Assembly (NCBI GenBank): GCA_026075535.2
Contig: AP026543.1
Location: forward strand, 2,170,001 to 2,234,000
Length of the DNA stretch: 64,000 bases
From: Tricholoma matsutake
Lineage: Eukaryota > Basidiomycota > Agaricomycetes > Agaricales > Tricholomataceae
Direction of reading: 5' to 3'
Position 1 is the first letter of the stretch. Each line of letters starts with the position of its first letter. The translations under genes and the position numbers were made by a program. Positions 31,642-42,919 of this stretch are shown here, piece by piece. The notes under the pieces are model-generated. The model was given only the letters and a program-made list of their open reading frames with translations, searched no databases and was not told the origin of the DNA.

Positions 31642-32007
31642 TGTAAGGGGACTAGGGGGGTGCCCTGTGTGTTTTTCCTATTTTTTATGTTCGTCCTATA
31701 TTTTTCCCCACCTCATTTCCTTCTATTCTTCATTTTCTATGATTTTTCTGGATTTTATTACTAATTTTCCCTTGCTATCATGTTTGTACATGTTGACACT
31801 TTTATATTTAGAGGCGGAGTACCCCTTCCGACACATACCCCTTGGTATGATGTCATTTGGCAGCCTTGATCCGCCTATCTCTGCCTTTTTCTATTTTTAG
31901 GTTATATTTGATTTTTGTCGTCTTCACATATACTGGGCATCAGCAAGGGGATCCTTAGAGTTTTCTCTTCAGATTTCCCTTTGCTAGAGGCTTAGGTTGC
32001 CCTTATA
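31642..32007 (+). repeat. 3' LTR of Ty3 copy C
   Basis: 366 bp, preceded by the purine tract at 31631-31641 and followed by the target duplication GTTGT. Confidence 0.95.
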
Positions 32008-32411
32008 GTTGTATTTATGCTTTGGTTATGCATTTTAAGTGTCAAATAGGTTGTGTAGACCATTATTATGAAAGAAACAAGTCATACTATTGAGTTTTGC
32101 ACAGATCAGTATCTTTGATGAAATTATTTGGCTATGTTTATGTCCTCATACCTATCACAAAACATGCTCATGAGATGGCTCTGGAAAGTAGGTATAACAA
32201 TATACATTCAAAATAAAAGTAGGGACTCCTGCTTTATAGTGTTAAAAATGTTTAAAGCCTCCCAGCTGCTCTGAATTTGAGGCAACTTATGGCATGGCTT
32301 GAGCAGCTCTGGGCAGCTCTGAGCTGCAAGCCAATTTATCGGCGCAGCTTGCCCAAGATAGCAGCTCGGCTCAATGGCTTGTGGCTCTGAGCTGCACCGT
32401 TGGCAACACTA

Positions 32412-32844
32412 CTGGTGACATTCTGCTGCATTGTGGGTGGTTGCCTGAACTTGAGATCCCATTCCTGCCTTAAATGGGTCTCCTCCTCCTTCAATTGCTC
32501 CATTCTAGACTTGTCCTCTGGCAATTCTGGAATATTATTCTCAAATTCCCGATCCCATGCTTCCCGCCGACTCATTTCTTCCCAGAATAACATATCCACT
32601 TGTGAGGGTCCTTTGACTGTTGAAACCCAACATTTCAGTCTCCCTCTACATCATGTTAAATTATCATTGTGCTTACCATTAACCCTACATTCCTTGTGGA
32701 ATATTCCACACCATTCAACCCTCGATATTTTCAATGGGGAGAGTAAAGTTGGATTGAGTGAAGCACAAAATGAACGGGTCTCTTCAGGAGTCACTGAGCA
32801 TAGGAGATAAGGTCAGAGATTAACACAACTGTACCACTCAGTTG
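32412..32844 (-). other. Short coding-like relic next to the MITE
   Basis: Minus-strand 32599-32414 reads as a charged, helical segment (EDKSRMEQLKEEETHLRQEW) that runs straight into the hAT target site, so the MITE may have split an exon. No domain is recognisable and the continuation on the far side (left of 25940) has stops. The rest, to 32844, shows nothing. Confidence 0.3.
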
Positions 32845-34784
32845 CTACCCACTGAAGTATTGTCGGTCAGGTTCCAAGGAATCAGAGCAAAATAGAAAGT
32901 GGTGATCAACAGTGGAAGACTCAGGAAAATAAAACACTGCATCTACAACAAAGACCATGAGGCCATTCCATGTACTCTTCGCATTAAAATCTGTCCAGGT
33001 ACCAGAGATGTAGCCATGACAAGTGATTGTGGATCCATCAGCAGTGGTCAACTTGGGAGTCATCTCTTCTGTAGTTGTATGTAAAGTGAATTGTTTGTAA
33101 TCGACCCAGTTGGATGAAACAAAATTGAAGCTGGTGTGTGTATCATTGTCGTAGTTGCTGATGATTGCTGTGTCACCTGGTATACCATTGAAGAAGCCTG
33201 TGATGCAGGTGCTGGAACTTTCGGAATTCACCTAGAAATGGTCACCAGTCATGAGATGATGATGGGGAACAGATGTAGTGAACCAGAGTTGTAGTTCTCA
33301 CCATCACATATTTTGAAGAAGTATTTTTTCTTTCTGTGAGTTTGTCTGAAACACATGTTTCTCCAAAGTCTAGCCAGCCAAGTCCTATCCAAGGAAGGAC
33401 ATAAGATTTGTAGAGGAAACCAGAGGTAAAGTCATTGGATTGGAGGAAATGCGAGTAAGGGATATAAGGAACAACCAGATCAATGTGTGTATCCTCCACA
33501 ATTTCACACATGTGATGTAAACCGGATGGTTCATGGTTGGATTCCATGTGACCAATGTGGTGCCAGTAGTTGAATTTCTCTAGATCTGATGGTAAAGCAG
33601 TAGTGAAATGAACTTGTTGGATAGGCAAACACAACAAAGCCTTGTTCTGCCAGCAGTAGTCATCCGGAGCCCCGAAACTGGACAGCTCCCAGATCTCATT
33701 CATATAGTCACGTTTTCCTCTAGGGAATTTCCAGTATTTCATCGAGCCCAAGCCGTTCAATTCAAAGAAAAAATCCTCCAGAACCCGAAGACCATATTCT
33801 GGGCCTATCCATATTAGTTTCCCAGCTTGGGCATTCTTACCCTGTAGTCTGTATGTTCGTGCAAGAGCAGCGAGTGACCGAAGTGTTCGGTCGTCATCCA
33901 TTCCGAGTTCCTCTCGCTGTGATGTATATAGACACAGAAACAAGGCTTCCGCCAGTGTATAGTTTGGTTCCGCCTGCGTCAGATACAGTGTCCCAAGGTC
34001 GTGGGTGCAATCTATTGTTTCGGGATCATGGCTACCAAGATGCTTGGAAAATCCTGCTAATGCTCGCTGATACAACTCCTTTGCTCGAGCTGAATCATGA
34101 ATCCGACTGACAGAACCCCGAGCAATCATGCGGCCCCAATGATATATTAGTCGGAGAGTTGTTATATGATCTGGTCCGATTGTCTTCTCCATGATAGGAT
34201 CATGCCAATATGTGCAATTATACAGGCTGCCGGTTTCATAGGGCTCAGAATGTGAGAAGGCTACCAACCAATCTGCAACTGCAAGCAGGGCGATCAGTGT
34301 ATCAAGATCGTCCATCTCTTGGACTGACAATTTCGTAAATGATACGAGACTCTTCGCGGCTTGATCAGACTGGAAAAGGTCAGGGAATTGCTCGAAGAGC
34401 AGGGATATGATATGTCCAATTGTCCGCGTCAACCCAGGCCGCCCTTCTACGGGTAATGCATCCAAGTTACATTGGAGGATTTGGAGGCTCAAGGCTTTAC
34501 CATAATGCTGCGGGGTAGTCTCGGTTCTTCTGCAGATGTTGGGCATGCGAGAGGAGAGATTTGACCTCGTCTGAATCACAGTAAGGATATAATGGGGTGG
34601 CAAAATAATCTGCGTCCTTCCAATGGTCAATGAAGGCCTGCACTTTGGAGACTAGAGAGTCTCCGGCTCCGTGAGTGACATCTTGGCTCACAATTTTAGT
34701 CGTCGTGTTGGCACCAAAATCGATTGCCAGTGGTAACGACGCACTGCCAGTGCCAGTGGGGTCATCATCCTGAGAGTTACACAT
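32845..34784 (-). CDS. TPR (kinesin-light-chain-like) protein of unknown function
   Basis: From ATG at 34784 the first block (to about 34508) runs into a second at 34505-33302 through a 1-bp frameshift: one T too many near 34504 for ...DYPAA to join YGKALSLQ. That may be a mutation or a sequence error. A clean 70-bp intron (GTGAGA donor at 33301, TTTCTAG acceptor at 33232) leads in phase to the last exon 33231-32845. Centrally there are TPR units of the kinesin-light-chain type (ARAKELYQRALAGFSKHLG, LAALARTYRLQGKNAQAGKL). The C-terminal half (WIGLGWLDFGETCVS and a beta-rich end) is not recognised. It lies in the TE-poor island, tail-on to the MITE/Ty3 nest. Function unknown; TPRs usually bind other proteins. 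Confidence 0.6.
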
Positions 34785-34900
34785 GATCTACTCACATTTT
34801 CGCATCGAGTTCACGAGGACCAGGTGCCAGTGGTGTCATAATCGATATCGTCGTGAGAACTACTCGCATTTTCGTAAGTTCATGAGAATCGGGTCCCTCA
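34757..34900. repeat. Diverged tandem duplication at TPR gene start
   Basis: Two units of about 70 bp share GTGCCAGTGG.GTCAT.ATC and ACTC.CATTTTCG...GTTCA.GAG. The first covers the first codons of the TPR gene, the second lies just upstream in its promoter. Confidence 0.55.
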
Positions 34901-35243
34901 AGGTCACAGTACGGAAGAACGAGACTTACCTATCCTACACTGGCAAGCAAAGGCACAAGCTAGCGTACCAGTCCTTAAGGCGGGGCCCTTTAATATAAAG
35001 TAAAGTGTCTATCATTACTTAAGGCTGTATACGATGTCAAAGTTTTGATTTTCCGTTGATTTCCACTGGCAGTGGAGCTTCCATTGCAAAGTGGCGCCAC
35101 GCTGGCAGTCACAATTTTGACAGTATCATATGTACAGCAGAGCGCCTATCGATTATTTAAGGCTGTGGATGTCTCGAGTCTGGTTGCAATTAATTTCTGC
35201 TGGCAGCAGTGGAGCATCTGGCGCCAAGTGACAGAACCGCCTC

Positions 35244-35606
35244 TTACCCCTCCCCGTTGAATATCTCTTCTGCGGTCATGGGCATCACATTGTCCTCGAG
35301 ACACTGTTTTGAGGCATTGGAGACAGTATGTTCAACGGTTAGACTCGGATGGGCGATTGAGGGCGATTGCTGGCCATTAATTAATTGTCGATTATCAATT
35401 AGGGGCGAGAGAACGTTAACGCCGATCTTCCCACAAACCCAGCCTTGTAACTCCTTATAATAGTCACGTAGGGTCGGTGCCTCACCCACTGGGCTGTATT
35501 GGGTGACTTCCAGTGAGATTTTCAGATGAAATCTAACCAGATCTGAGCTACAGCCATTTGCAGAATGATACTTAGCGAGCAAAGGCTGGTCAATGTTTAT
35601 CGGCAC
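35244..35606 (-). CDS. Hypothetical 120-residue ORF
   Basis: A minus-strand single-exon ORF of 120 codons, starting MPINIDQPLLAKYH and ending ...TAEEIFNGEG. It has no recognised domain, signal peptide or membrane segment. It sits between the TPR gene promoter and the divergent DUF6594 gene, about 255 bp from the latter's start. The region has host-like composition and no repeats, so it may be real or one exon of a longer gene. Confidence 0.35.
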   Translation of the reverse strand: MPINIDQPLLAKYHSANGCSSDLVRFHLKISLEVTQYSPVGEAPTLRDYYKELQGWVCGKIGVNVLSPLIDNRQLINGQQSPSIAHPSLTVEHTVSNASKQCLEDNVMPMTAEEIFNGEG

Positions 35607-35860
35607 ATCGGCATTTGGCTAGCATCATTGATGGGACCAAATACGGCGTATAAACAAGCGTTTTGCCAAAGGGCCTATCGTTCTGCAAATAGCTGTAACT
35701 TATGCAGTTCACGCCGTCTGTGGTGCTCTATGAGAAGCTAATCCTGTGCTATGACTGAATCTGATAGGGTTTGCTGATGCACCCACACCTTTCTTGTCTG
35801 TTGACGCCCAACCCATGGCTATGGTCCATATGCCCTTCGTTGTCAAGTACCAATACTCTG

Positions 35861-36915
35861 ATGACATCGACTCCTCATAGACTACCACCTATTGGAATCC
35901 AGAATTTCTCCTCCCACATTGCGCTAGATCCTACCTTAAGCATCTACCGCCGATTTGCGACTCTCAACGCCCGGAATCTACTTTATCTACAATCTGAGCT
36001 AGCATCACTTGAGGCACGGTTAGTCCTGCTGGACCAAAGAGCTGATGACATTACAAAAGGTAACGATATCTGGGCCATGCCACGAAGTTGGCGAGCTATG
36101 CGCAAAGCAGGGTTGAAGGCAGAACTTGACGGTGAAGGCGATCATCGCAGCCCTGATGCAAATGAAGAGATGTGGAATGTGGCCATGGAGATACGCAAAG
36201 TCATGCAAGAATATAGTAAGGGTATTCATTGATGGCTTCGATAACATGAAACACTAATCTCCCCTGACTTCCCTAGCCAAAGCCCTTCAAGCCCAAGCTT
36301 GGCTTCATACCCTCACACAACCAACAGCGCGATCCAGAAGGACACTTCTCCATATCTTGGAAGAGAAACCAACCATGATCTCCAAGATGGACGCGGAGTA
36401 TCTTGCCGAGGAGAGCTGTGAAGACTTGATATCTCTTGGGCCTGACCGCAACAACGAAGCTCTCTCTCAGTTTTTGGAAGATCATTTATACAGATATTTT
36501 CAAACAGAGGTAAGTAGTCATGTCTCAATGTGCTAATCCTCAGTTTATCCTCTCCTCAAGGCAGATAAACTACGTTCTTTACCTGAATCCTCTCTTGGAT
36601 TTTTCTCGGAAACTCGAATTCGTCTCACAATTCGAGTTCTTGCTGTCGTTTTCTCTTCTCTCTTGCCCATTCTATCTATTGTGGTCCTCTACTTCATCAA
36701 ATCTAATAATATTCGCCTTGGCATCATCGTTTTATTCACTGTGCTTTGCTCGACATCTCTCGCGTTCATTAGTCACGCAAGTAACTCGGAGATTATCGTT
36801 GCGACAGCTACGTAAGCCGTGCCATAGTTCTAGATGTGGCCATGTATTAATGTTAGGATTTAGATACGCCGCTGTACAGGTGGTGTTTGTAAGTGGAAAT
36901 ATTAGCTCGGGTTGA
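35861..36915 (+). CDS. DUF6594 membrane protein, intact, four exons
   Basis: Exons 35861-36215, 36277-36509, 36561-36811 and 36864-36915 join in phase. Introns are 61, 51 and 52 bp with GTAAGG, GTAAGT and GTAAGC donors and AG acceptors; GCTAATC is a good branch site in the second. The N-terminal part has the DUF6594 signature (SIYRRFATLNARNLLYLQSE, then a helical ELASLEARL region). Exon 3 carries RIRLTIRVLAVVFSSL, a membrane helix pair and KSNNIRLGIIVLF. The end reads ATYAAVQVVFVSGN, the family's usual terminus. The family is widespread in fungi, with C-terminal membrane helices and no known biochemical role. ATG 35861 was chosen as closest to the domain; ATG 35777 in the same frame is possible. 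This is the best-supported host gene here. Confidence 0.85.
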
Positions 36916-38137
36916 GCTCGGGCAGCCATTGATTTGTCTTCCGCTACACAAACATTGAATAGACAAATACAGATTCAGGTTACGAAGATGAAAACTATCA
37001 CCTCCTGTAATAGGGGGAAAAGCCGTGATTGCACTCAACAAGTGCAAGGTTTCAAGACATTTTTTCACTTCTTCACTATTTCCTATTCTATGCGTCATGG
37101 TATGAAATAGCATATATATAGTCACCAGGAACAAGATGAGGTGCGCTCAAGTTGTGTTGAAGAGCAAACGTCGGGGCTGGAATTGAAACATCTCATTAAG
37201 TAAACCTTTGGTTTCGACAGTGGAAGGGCTGTACTTGTTATCAGGGACTCATATCAAGGACGAACACTGAGCTAGGCGTAGATGCTTTGAGCAGAGATCT
37301 GAGACGCGGGACAGGATAGGAAGCAGACTGAGTCAGAATTCGACAAGCAAATCTACTCGTAGCCAGTGACGCGCTGACAATTTGAGTCTTCAAGGTGAAT
37401 ATGGGAAACGGGCAGGAATGGAATGCTGGGAGTTGTCTTGGATCAGTGAGAACGATTAGGATGACAACCGGGATGGCAAGATGACTCGGACACGCGATTG
37501 TAGTACTGGATAGAATGGACTCACCAGGAGATATTATATGTGGCAGTCGTCGTTAGCCATCCATTCCTAAGACGAGAACGCAGCCCGTGATGAGGAGCAG
37601 ACAACGGGAGATCATTGCCAACGTAGTAAGTCCAATCGTCTAGTCTATAGGTTCGAGAGCAAAAGTATGAAGAAAAGCTACAAAGAAAGCTATTAATCTA
37701 ACAGTCTCCCTGCAGCCAAACTCCGTGTCCCCTACGCTATTACCTTTCGTCCTCATATTGTTGGGCTCCCTGTACGAGATTATCAAGACGGATTGAATCT
37801 ACATGACAGTGAGAGTGAGAAGGACTGGGAGAACAAAAACAAACGGAAAGCACCTGCTCAATAAGTATCCCAGTCCATTCCAACTTCATCTGCGACCCAC
37901 GAACCCTCACGGAGAGAATATCGCGTTAGCCTGTAGTAGAACACGAAAGGTTGGTCAATTATAAAGAGTGAACTAGAATAACAAAATAACACACCCTACA
38001 ACCAGTCGATGTGATGGCAGTCCTGCGAGCCGGCCAATGTCCACCATCTCACTTTCTGTCGCAACCTCGTCGTCGACCACTAACCCCACGAAGTTGAATA
38101 ACGACTATTCATGAGTCTTCGCTGGAGCGGATGGAGT
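36916..38137. other. Mostly non-coding, one candidate exon at 37716-37864
   Basis: No gene is clear. At 37716-37864 a CTCCCTGCAG acceptor with an upstream ATTAATC branch-like site precedes an open stretch of about 49 codons (LRVPYAITFRPHIVGLPVRD, then a charged end) closing with TAA. It could be the last exon of an unrecognised gene. Confidence 0.25.
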
Positions 38138-38495
38138 TTAGGGAGTCAGTTGGTATATGCGAGGTAGGGATCCCAAACACCGACAGAACCTGTACTATAT
38201 GCATGAATACAAAGAAAAACCGAAGACGTACCATCGAAATATCATACCCACCAGAAGTTGACGAAACCTTCAAAATATTGATTGTATCCATCGACGTAAG
38301 GCGCTATCATTGCCGTATGAAACGACATTATGTTGCGTAGACTATCGTTCCAGGGGTTGTCCGTGAATCTAATAGGCATGGAGAGTGCAGAAGAAACTAG
38401 ACGGCGTACCTGTGCCAGTCCCACTTCCGCCCGCCCACCGCCACCACACGCAACCTCCACAGCAATGACTCCATGTTCGTCGTCCCTTCAGCCAT
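38138..38495 (-). CDS. Candidate small three-exon gene
   Basis: From ATG 38495 a model with exons 38410-38495, 38248-38368 and 38138-38194 gives about 87 codons. Introns are 41 bp (GTACGC...TTAG) and 53 bp (GTATGA...ATATAG), both keeping phase. The middle exon is aromatic-rich (NPWNDSLRNIMSFHTAMIAP, then a YFEG/FWW end). No family is recognised. The sequence lies in the TE-poor island. The short first intron and absence of homology make this tentative. Confidence 0.3.
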
Positions 38496-39700
38496 GATAC
38501 TTGCGTACGTTGTGATCGATATAAGAATAAGGGCTTCGCCAAGTAAAGGAACCGAAGAATCGGCAACACACAACCTCGCCTAGTGTTTTACATAAGTGGT
38601 GACTCAACGATAGGCTAGGCGAGCTTGCGAGCTTGGCCGAAAAAGTTGTGTCCAGGCTTTGTAAGCACGACGTGATTTTGACATTTCCCCAACGTGTTTT
38701 GACGTCTAGCGTCATTGGGGGTCTGTGCACGACGAAGGTCAAGAAGGGCAAGAAGAAGAAACACGTCCTTCCTTCCTCTTCCTCATCCCCTCACTTTGAC
38801 AGACGCCGTCTGTCCATTTTTTCACCCACCCTCCTCCCATTCTCTCTCTTAGCGTGCCTTGGTGTAGTCTCGTTTTTTCCCCTCCAGACTTTTTGTCCGT
38901 TTGTGGGACTAACGGGGCACGCTCCGAAGATTCTGATCGCGATCTCTGCTTTCCGCTTTAAAGCATCGCGCTTATTGCGTTTCATAGACGCGCCTGTCAC
39001 GTGACTAGCATCATGTGCTGCAACCAGACAGGTTTTCCAGAATCTTCCCCCAGACCTTGGAAAATCTTATTTGGAATGTGTCAACAAATAATATTTTACA
39101 TTGCACTCAGACTCAGATATAATGAGTGCATCTATACAAAGCAGCTAACTATTTGTTGTTTAGCAAGTAGAGTAATGCCCACCTTTTATCGGGAAAATCT
39201 GAATTGTTCTCTATGCAGACTTCAATTGTATTCACTACCAACATTACGCAGCTCACAGGATCTGTGAGAGAAAACAGCTGAGTGAGATTAAGTAATGTAG
39301 GAAAGTGTGAATTACGAGTCTGAGGTATGAGGACTCATCTTTTTAACTCGACCAACCACCCAGCAAAAGTGATACATTAAGTCTGACGGCTGCTCGGCAG
39401 GCTTTGGAGTTTCAAGTCTTTCTGAATGCAGGCTTATATTTTGAAGTCAGTCAAACTCAGCCCCTTACATATTTTCACATTCAGTGGGTTTTACCGACAC
39501 ATGGATTTTGAACAAAAAAGGAAACTGTCATGTTGAGTCACACTTCCTCAACAATGCTCAGCAACACAATGTATGGCCGCAAACGAGTTGTTTGTTGGGC
39601 CTAAGTGTCAAGTTCTTCTCTTCTCTTTTCTTTTCAACTAACAAATGTTTTGTTTGATATTTAGGTTCTATTACCATGAGACAGTGCCAAGACAGCAGAC
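38496..39700. other. No convincing gene
   Basis: A 123-codon plus-strand ORF (38633-39004) is basic and Ser/Leu-rich without domains and is not supported. A perfect palindrome GTCACGTGAC (38996-39005) contains a CACGTG bHLH-type site. From about 39010 the sequence becomes AT-rich. Confidence 0.4.
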
Positions 39701-39739
39701 CTACATCTGCGCCACTGCTGCGAGTATCTGCTCGCAGGG

Positions 39740-40290
39740 TGGATAATGGATCAGGATGATGATGGGGACAACTTGGCCCAGTGATGAGGATGAACAGCAA
39801 GGTGCAGATGATGACGACCGCCACCAGCACCCACCTACCAGACCCCTGCCACTGCAAGCAGGTTGGACATCGAAGATGGTGAGAGGGCACCACAATGACA
39901 GGGCCAGGGAGGAAACAACAATGAGAACAACACTGACAATGAGAGGACAGAGAATGACAGCAGGGACCAGGAAATGAGGAAGAGGATGGCTGGGATGGGG
40001 ATGGGGATGACAAGGATGAAGGACAACAGAGGGACAATGACCACAATGAAGACAGCCTCTGCAAGCACAGTGATGAGCCAACAGGGATGAGCCGATGGCA
40101 GGGAGAACAGTGTGAATAGGGGAAGACCAATGACAGGAGAACGATAGCAGAGGATGACTGTGGCAATCACGAGGAGACAGCCACAAAGCGACAGCCACAA
40201 ATGATGATGGCGATGGCGACCACAGCTACCACCATAGCAGGCGACAGCAACTATCATGCCCACCCACCTCCCATGGATCACTTCTAGTAA
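39740..40290. repeat. Low-complexity purine-rich tract
   Basis: GATGA/GACAA/GGGATG-type imperfect repeats give long but compositionally biased ORFs on the minus strand (Ser/Cys/His-rich). I do not regard these as genes. Confidence 0.6.
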
Positions 40291-42919
40291 ATGCATAGCT
40301 TATATCCAACATCCTCTTGTACTCCATACTAACCATTCTTCGTATTATATTTTTATTTCATTGAATTTATTTGTAGTGATTTTATAGATCTCATTTTATT
40401 AGACTGCCTCGAGAAAGGGCCCATTGACTAAGTAATCTTGTAATTGTGCAGATTCCATCATCAGCACCCAGCTACAAGATGTCCCCGAACTTCCATTTGG
40501 CAATTGCCATTCTGCATGGGCTGTATTGGCCTCTGTTTGTTTTGGCCTTCTTTTTGCCAACCATCACCGCCATTTCACAGTGGTTCCATGGTAGTTTTAT
40601 TGTCTCAGGAAGCATAATCCTGGTCAAATGGGCTGTCCTTGTAGAGCTTGGCTGTTCAGGGCACTTTAAAAAAACTTAATTTTTGAGTTAAGGAATAGGT
40701 TAAAATTCAACATCTGAAGTCAAGGCAATACTACAAAGATTTTGCGAGAACACCGATTAATACCAATCAACCAGGAGGTCCAAAAAGCATAGATGTCATC
40801 TCCAGTAACTAAATGAGTTTATTTGCCACTTATGTCGTCATCGATCTTGGTAACCAAAAATAGTGCATACGATCAGGATAGGTGAGTTTTTCTAAAGACT
40901 AATCTAAGAAGACAGGAAGGCATTTTCATGGCTCATTTTGTCTTTCATCCAATTCCATCCTACTTAACTTTGTTTGAGCCTCGCCTTCCTGTTCATCTTG
41001 GTATCCTATGCATCTTTTCAGTGGTGCAATGGGAGTCAGTTGAAAATAATTGCAGACTAAAGAAAAAAAAGTCCATGAAGTGAGGACTCATTCATGCCAG
41101 GCATAGCCATGGCCCAACTGAACAAGTATGTGTTTTGGATGGCGAAGTCAGGACTTGTGAGATGCAACTTCAGGCCCTCTGCTATCGCTGTATGTGGGTG
41201 TCCTTCACAAATGATTACAAAAACTTTCTTAAATTGTCGGGTTGATGAGAGTTTGTCCCTGCATATGTTGAAACACAAACAAAACTCAGACCCACCTCAC
41301 CCACCTCGAAATAAGTAATAAGCTGCTGAGATAGCTTTCCAATCCATGAACCACTCATGGTTTGAAATCTTGAGTGATGGGGTTCTTTCTCCAGTAAGAA
41401 CGTGCATCACAGAATATGTTGCTGGCCGCCATCATTGTGCTGGTCATGTGTCTATGCTCCTCCCTGCCTGCTGTTTCTCGACATGTCTTTGGCCTGTGTC
41501 TGCTCTGTGTTTGGATGGGTCACCTTCACTTCATTCTGTGCCCCAAGTGCCGAAAGGACATCCTGGAGCATCTGGTCTGTGGAGGATACAGAAATTTGAT
41601 GAATGCAGAGTTGCTATATCAGCATAGTCCATCCACTCTTATTCTCTTCCTTAAGAAGCTATCTACAATGCTCTTGTGGATGGTTTGAATGGCTCTCACC
41701 ATGCAGTTCAGCATACACCAGCACACACTCCCCACTGCCTGAGGATGAATTCTCTGTCAATACAGTGGAACCCTATATCTTCCCTATGACCCTGCATGGT
41801 TCAAAGGAATCATGCCACTCACCTCTGCCAGCCATGCCCACCCTCACTCCAGCTGTATCCTCTATTCTGATGCATCACTGTACACCATGAAGATAGCCTC
41901 CATTAGAACCATCACACACAGTGGCTCCGCCTTTACAAGGATTGCCTACACTGCTCCCATTAGTGCCATCACCCAGTGCGGCACCTCCTTTGCCTCCTCC
42001 TGTCAATGGACAGTGTTCCTGTGCCAACACCAATAGCTGGCATGGTCCACTGCATGTATGAAGACCATGTGCAAGCTTTGTTGCATGGCTGATAAAACAC
42101 AGGTGTGCTCATATTGTAAACACCACAACACCATAGTGATCATGACAGGATATGGGGACCCTTCAGAGCTTGCTCGACTGCCACCTCTAGTCCCAGGAAT
42201 CTCACCCACAGCTGCTGACCCTTCTTTGACTAATGCTGTCACAAAAATGTTCACTAAGCCAATGTCAGATGCATGGGTCGCTGATTGCAACCAAACAACC
42301 AAGGCACACAATTAAAGGAGGGTCGCAGAAGACTTGAAATGGTCAGAGCAAGCTCGCCTCAAGCATCAAGTTCAAGTCTGCTCTGGAATAAGGATGGCGA
42401 GGCTCCAAAAATTGTTTGTGAGCAAGGCCTAAAGGCATACCCAAACTTCAACCTGGCCCATGCCCTGGGGATCTTATGCAAGCTAGGTCTAGCTGTTGAG
42501 GATGAGGTCCATATCTATGACTGGCAGGCATGTTTATGGACCTGCAAAGACGTCAACACTGCACTCATGTTGTCTCCAAATGAGGTCCTTCTGGTGCACC
42601 AGTGAGGAGCCTTGAGCTCGTAGTGCACCCACCCATGAAATGCTAAAATAGTTCACAGCCAAAGAAGCATGATCAATGAGACAGTGTACATGTTAACGTT
42701 AATAGTTTGGAGGGTTTATTATTCCAGTTAAGGATGGGGCCTGCTCGGCTAGGTAAATGCAGGATCCATCATGATTCTGGGATACATCAGTACTTGAAAT
42801 TGAATGCTTGTTCACCTTCAAGTTCCCATGTCTGTTAGTAGATTAGAGGAGGAATGAATGTGAATTGAACATCTTGCATTTGTTTTATGGTCTGCTAGAA
42901 AAACTACATCTGTGTCACA
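40291..42919. other. Unassigned, weak coding relics
   Basis: Plus-strand segments at 41346-41690 and 42058-42600 look coding-like but are short and in shifting frames. One (42058-42310) has a Cys/His cluster (CKLCC...CSYCKHH) followed by PPLVPGISPTAADPS. They may be remains of one decayed gene. No family can be named. Confidence 0.3.

Larger units (their letters stand above)
26083..32007 (+). mobile_element. Ty3/Gypsy chromovirus copy C, full length
   Basis: A 5925-bp element with two 366-bp LTRs and a 5-bp target duplication GTTGT (26078-26082 and 32008-32012). The order is gag, then pol in the -1 frame with protease, RT, RNase H, integrase and chromodomain, a purine tract AGAGGGGGTGA (31631-31641) and the 3' LTR. 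LTR ends are TGTAAGGG...CCCTTATA, so it is TG...TA and not TG...CA in both LTRs and in copy A. Gag is intact; pol has about nine TGA codons and one 1-bp insertion. It is the better-preserved relative of copy A. Confidence 0.95.
25941..32411. mobile_element. hAT-type MITE split by Ty3 copy C
   Basis: The left end starts TAGTGATGCCA and the right end is the inverse of TAGTGTTGCCA. A perfect 8-bp target duplication CTGGTGAC flanks them (25933-25940 and 32412-32419). Without the Ty3 element it is about 541 bp and non-coding. Both sides carry many copies of AGCTCTGAGC / CAGCTCAG, as expected of hAT subterminal transposase-binding motifs. A matching end TAGTGTTGCCATGGCTCAGC occurs alone at 45439. 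The Ty3 element entered it later, so the MITE is the older of the two. Confidence 0.85.

Noticed and set aside
33230..33260. CTGGTGAC near 33245 as a trace of another hAT insertion
   Set aside because: It resembles the MITE target site but there are no inverted ends beside it, and it lies inside a well-formed intron. Coincidence.
34440..34560. An intron to explain the frame change in the TPR gene
   Set aside because: Candidate donors (GTCAAA, GTAAAG) and acceptors give an intron that is too short or the wrong phase. A 1-bp frameshift or sequence error is simpler.
38633..39004. 123-codon plus-strand ORF
   Set aside because: No domain, biased composition, and overlaps what looks like promoter-like intergenic sequence.
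39558..40296. Long minus-strand ORFs of 150-200 codons
   Set aside because: Ser/Cys/Leu composition follows directly from low-complexity purine repeats on the plus strand. No domain or splice support.
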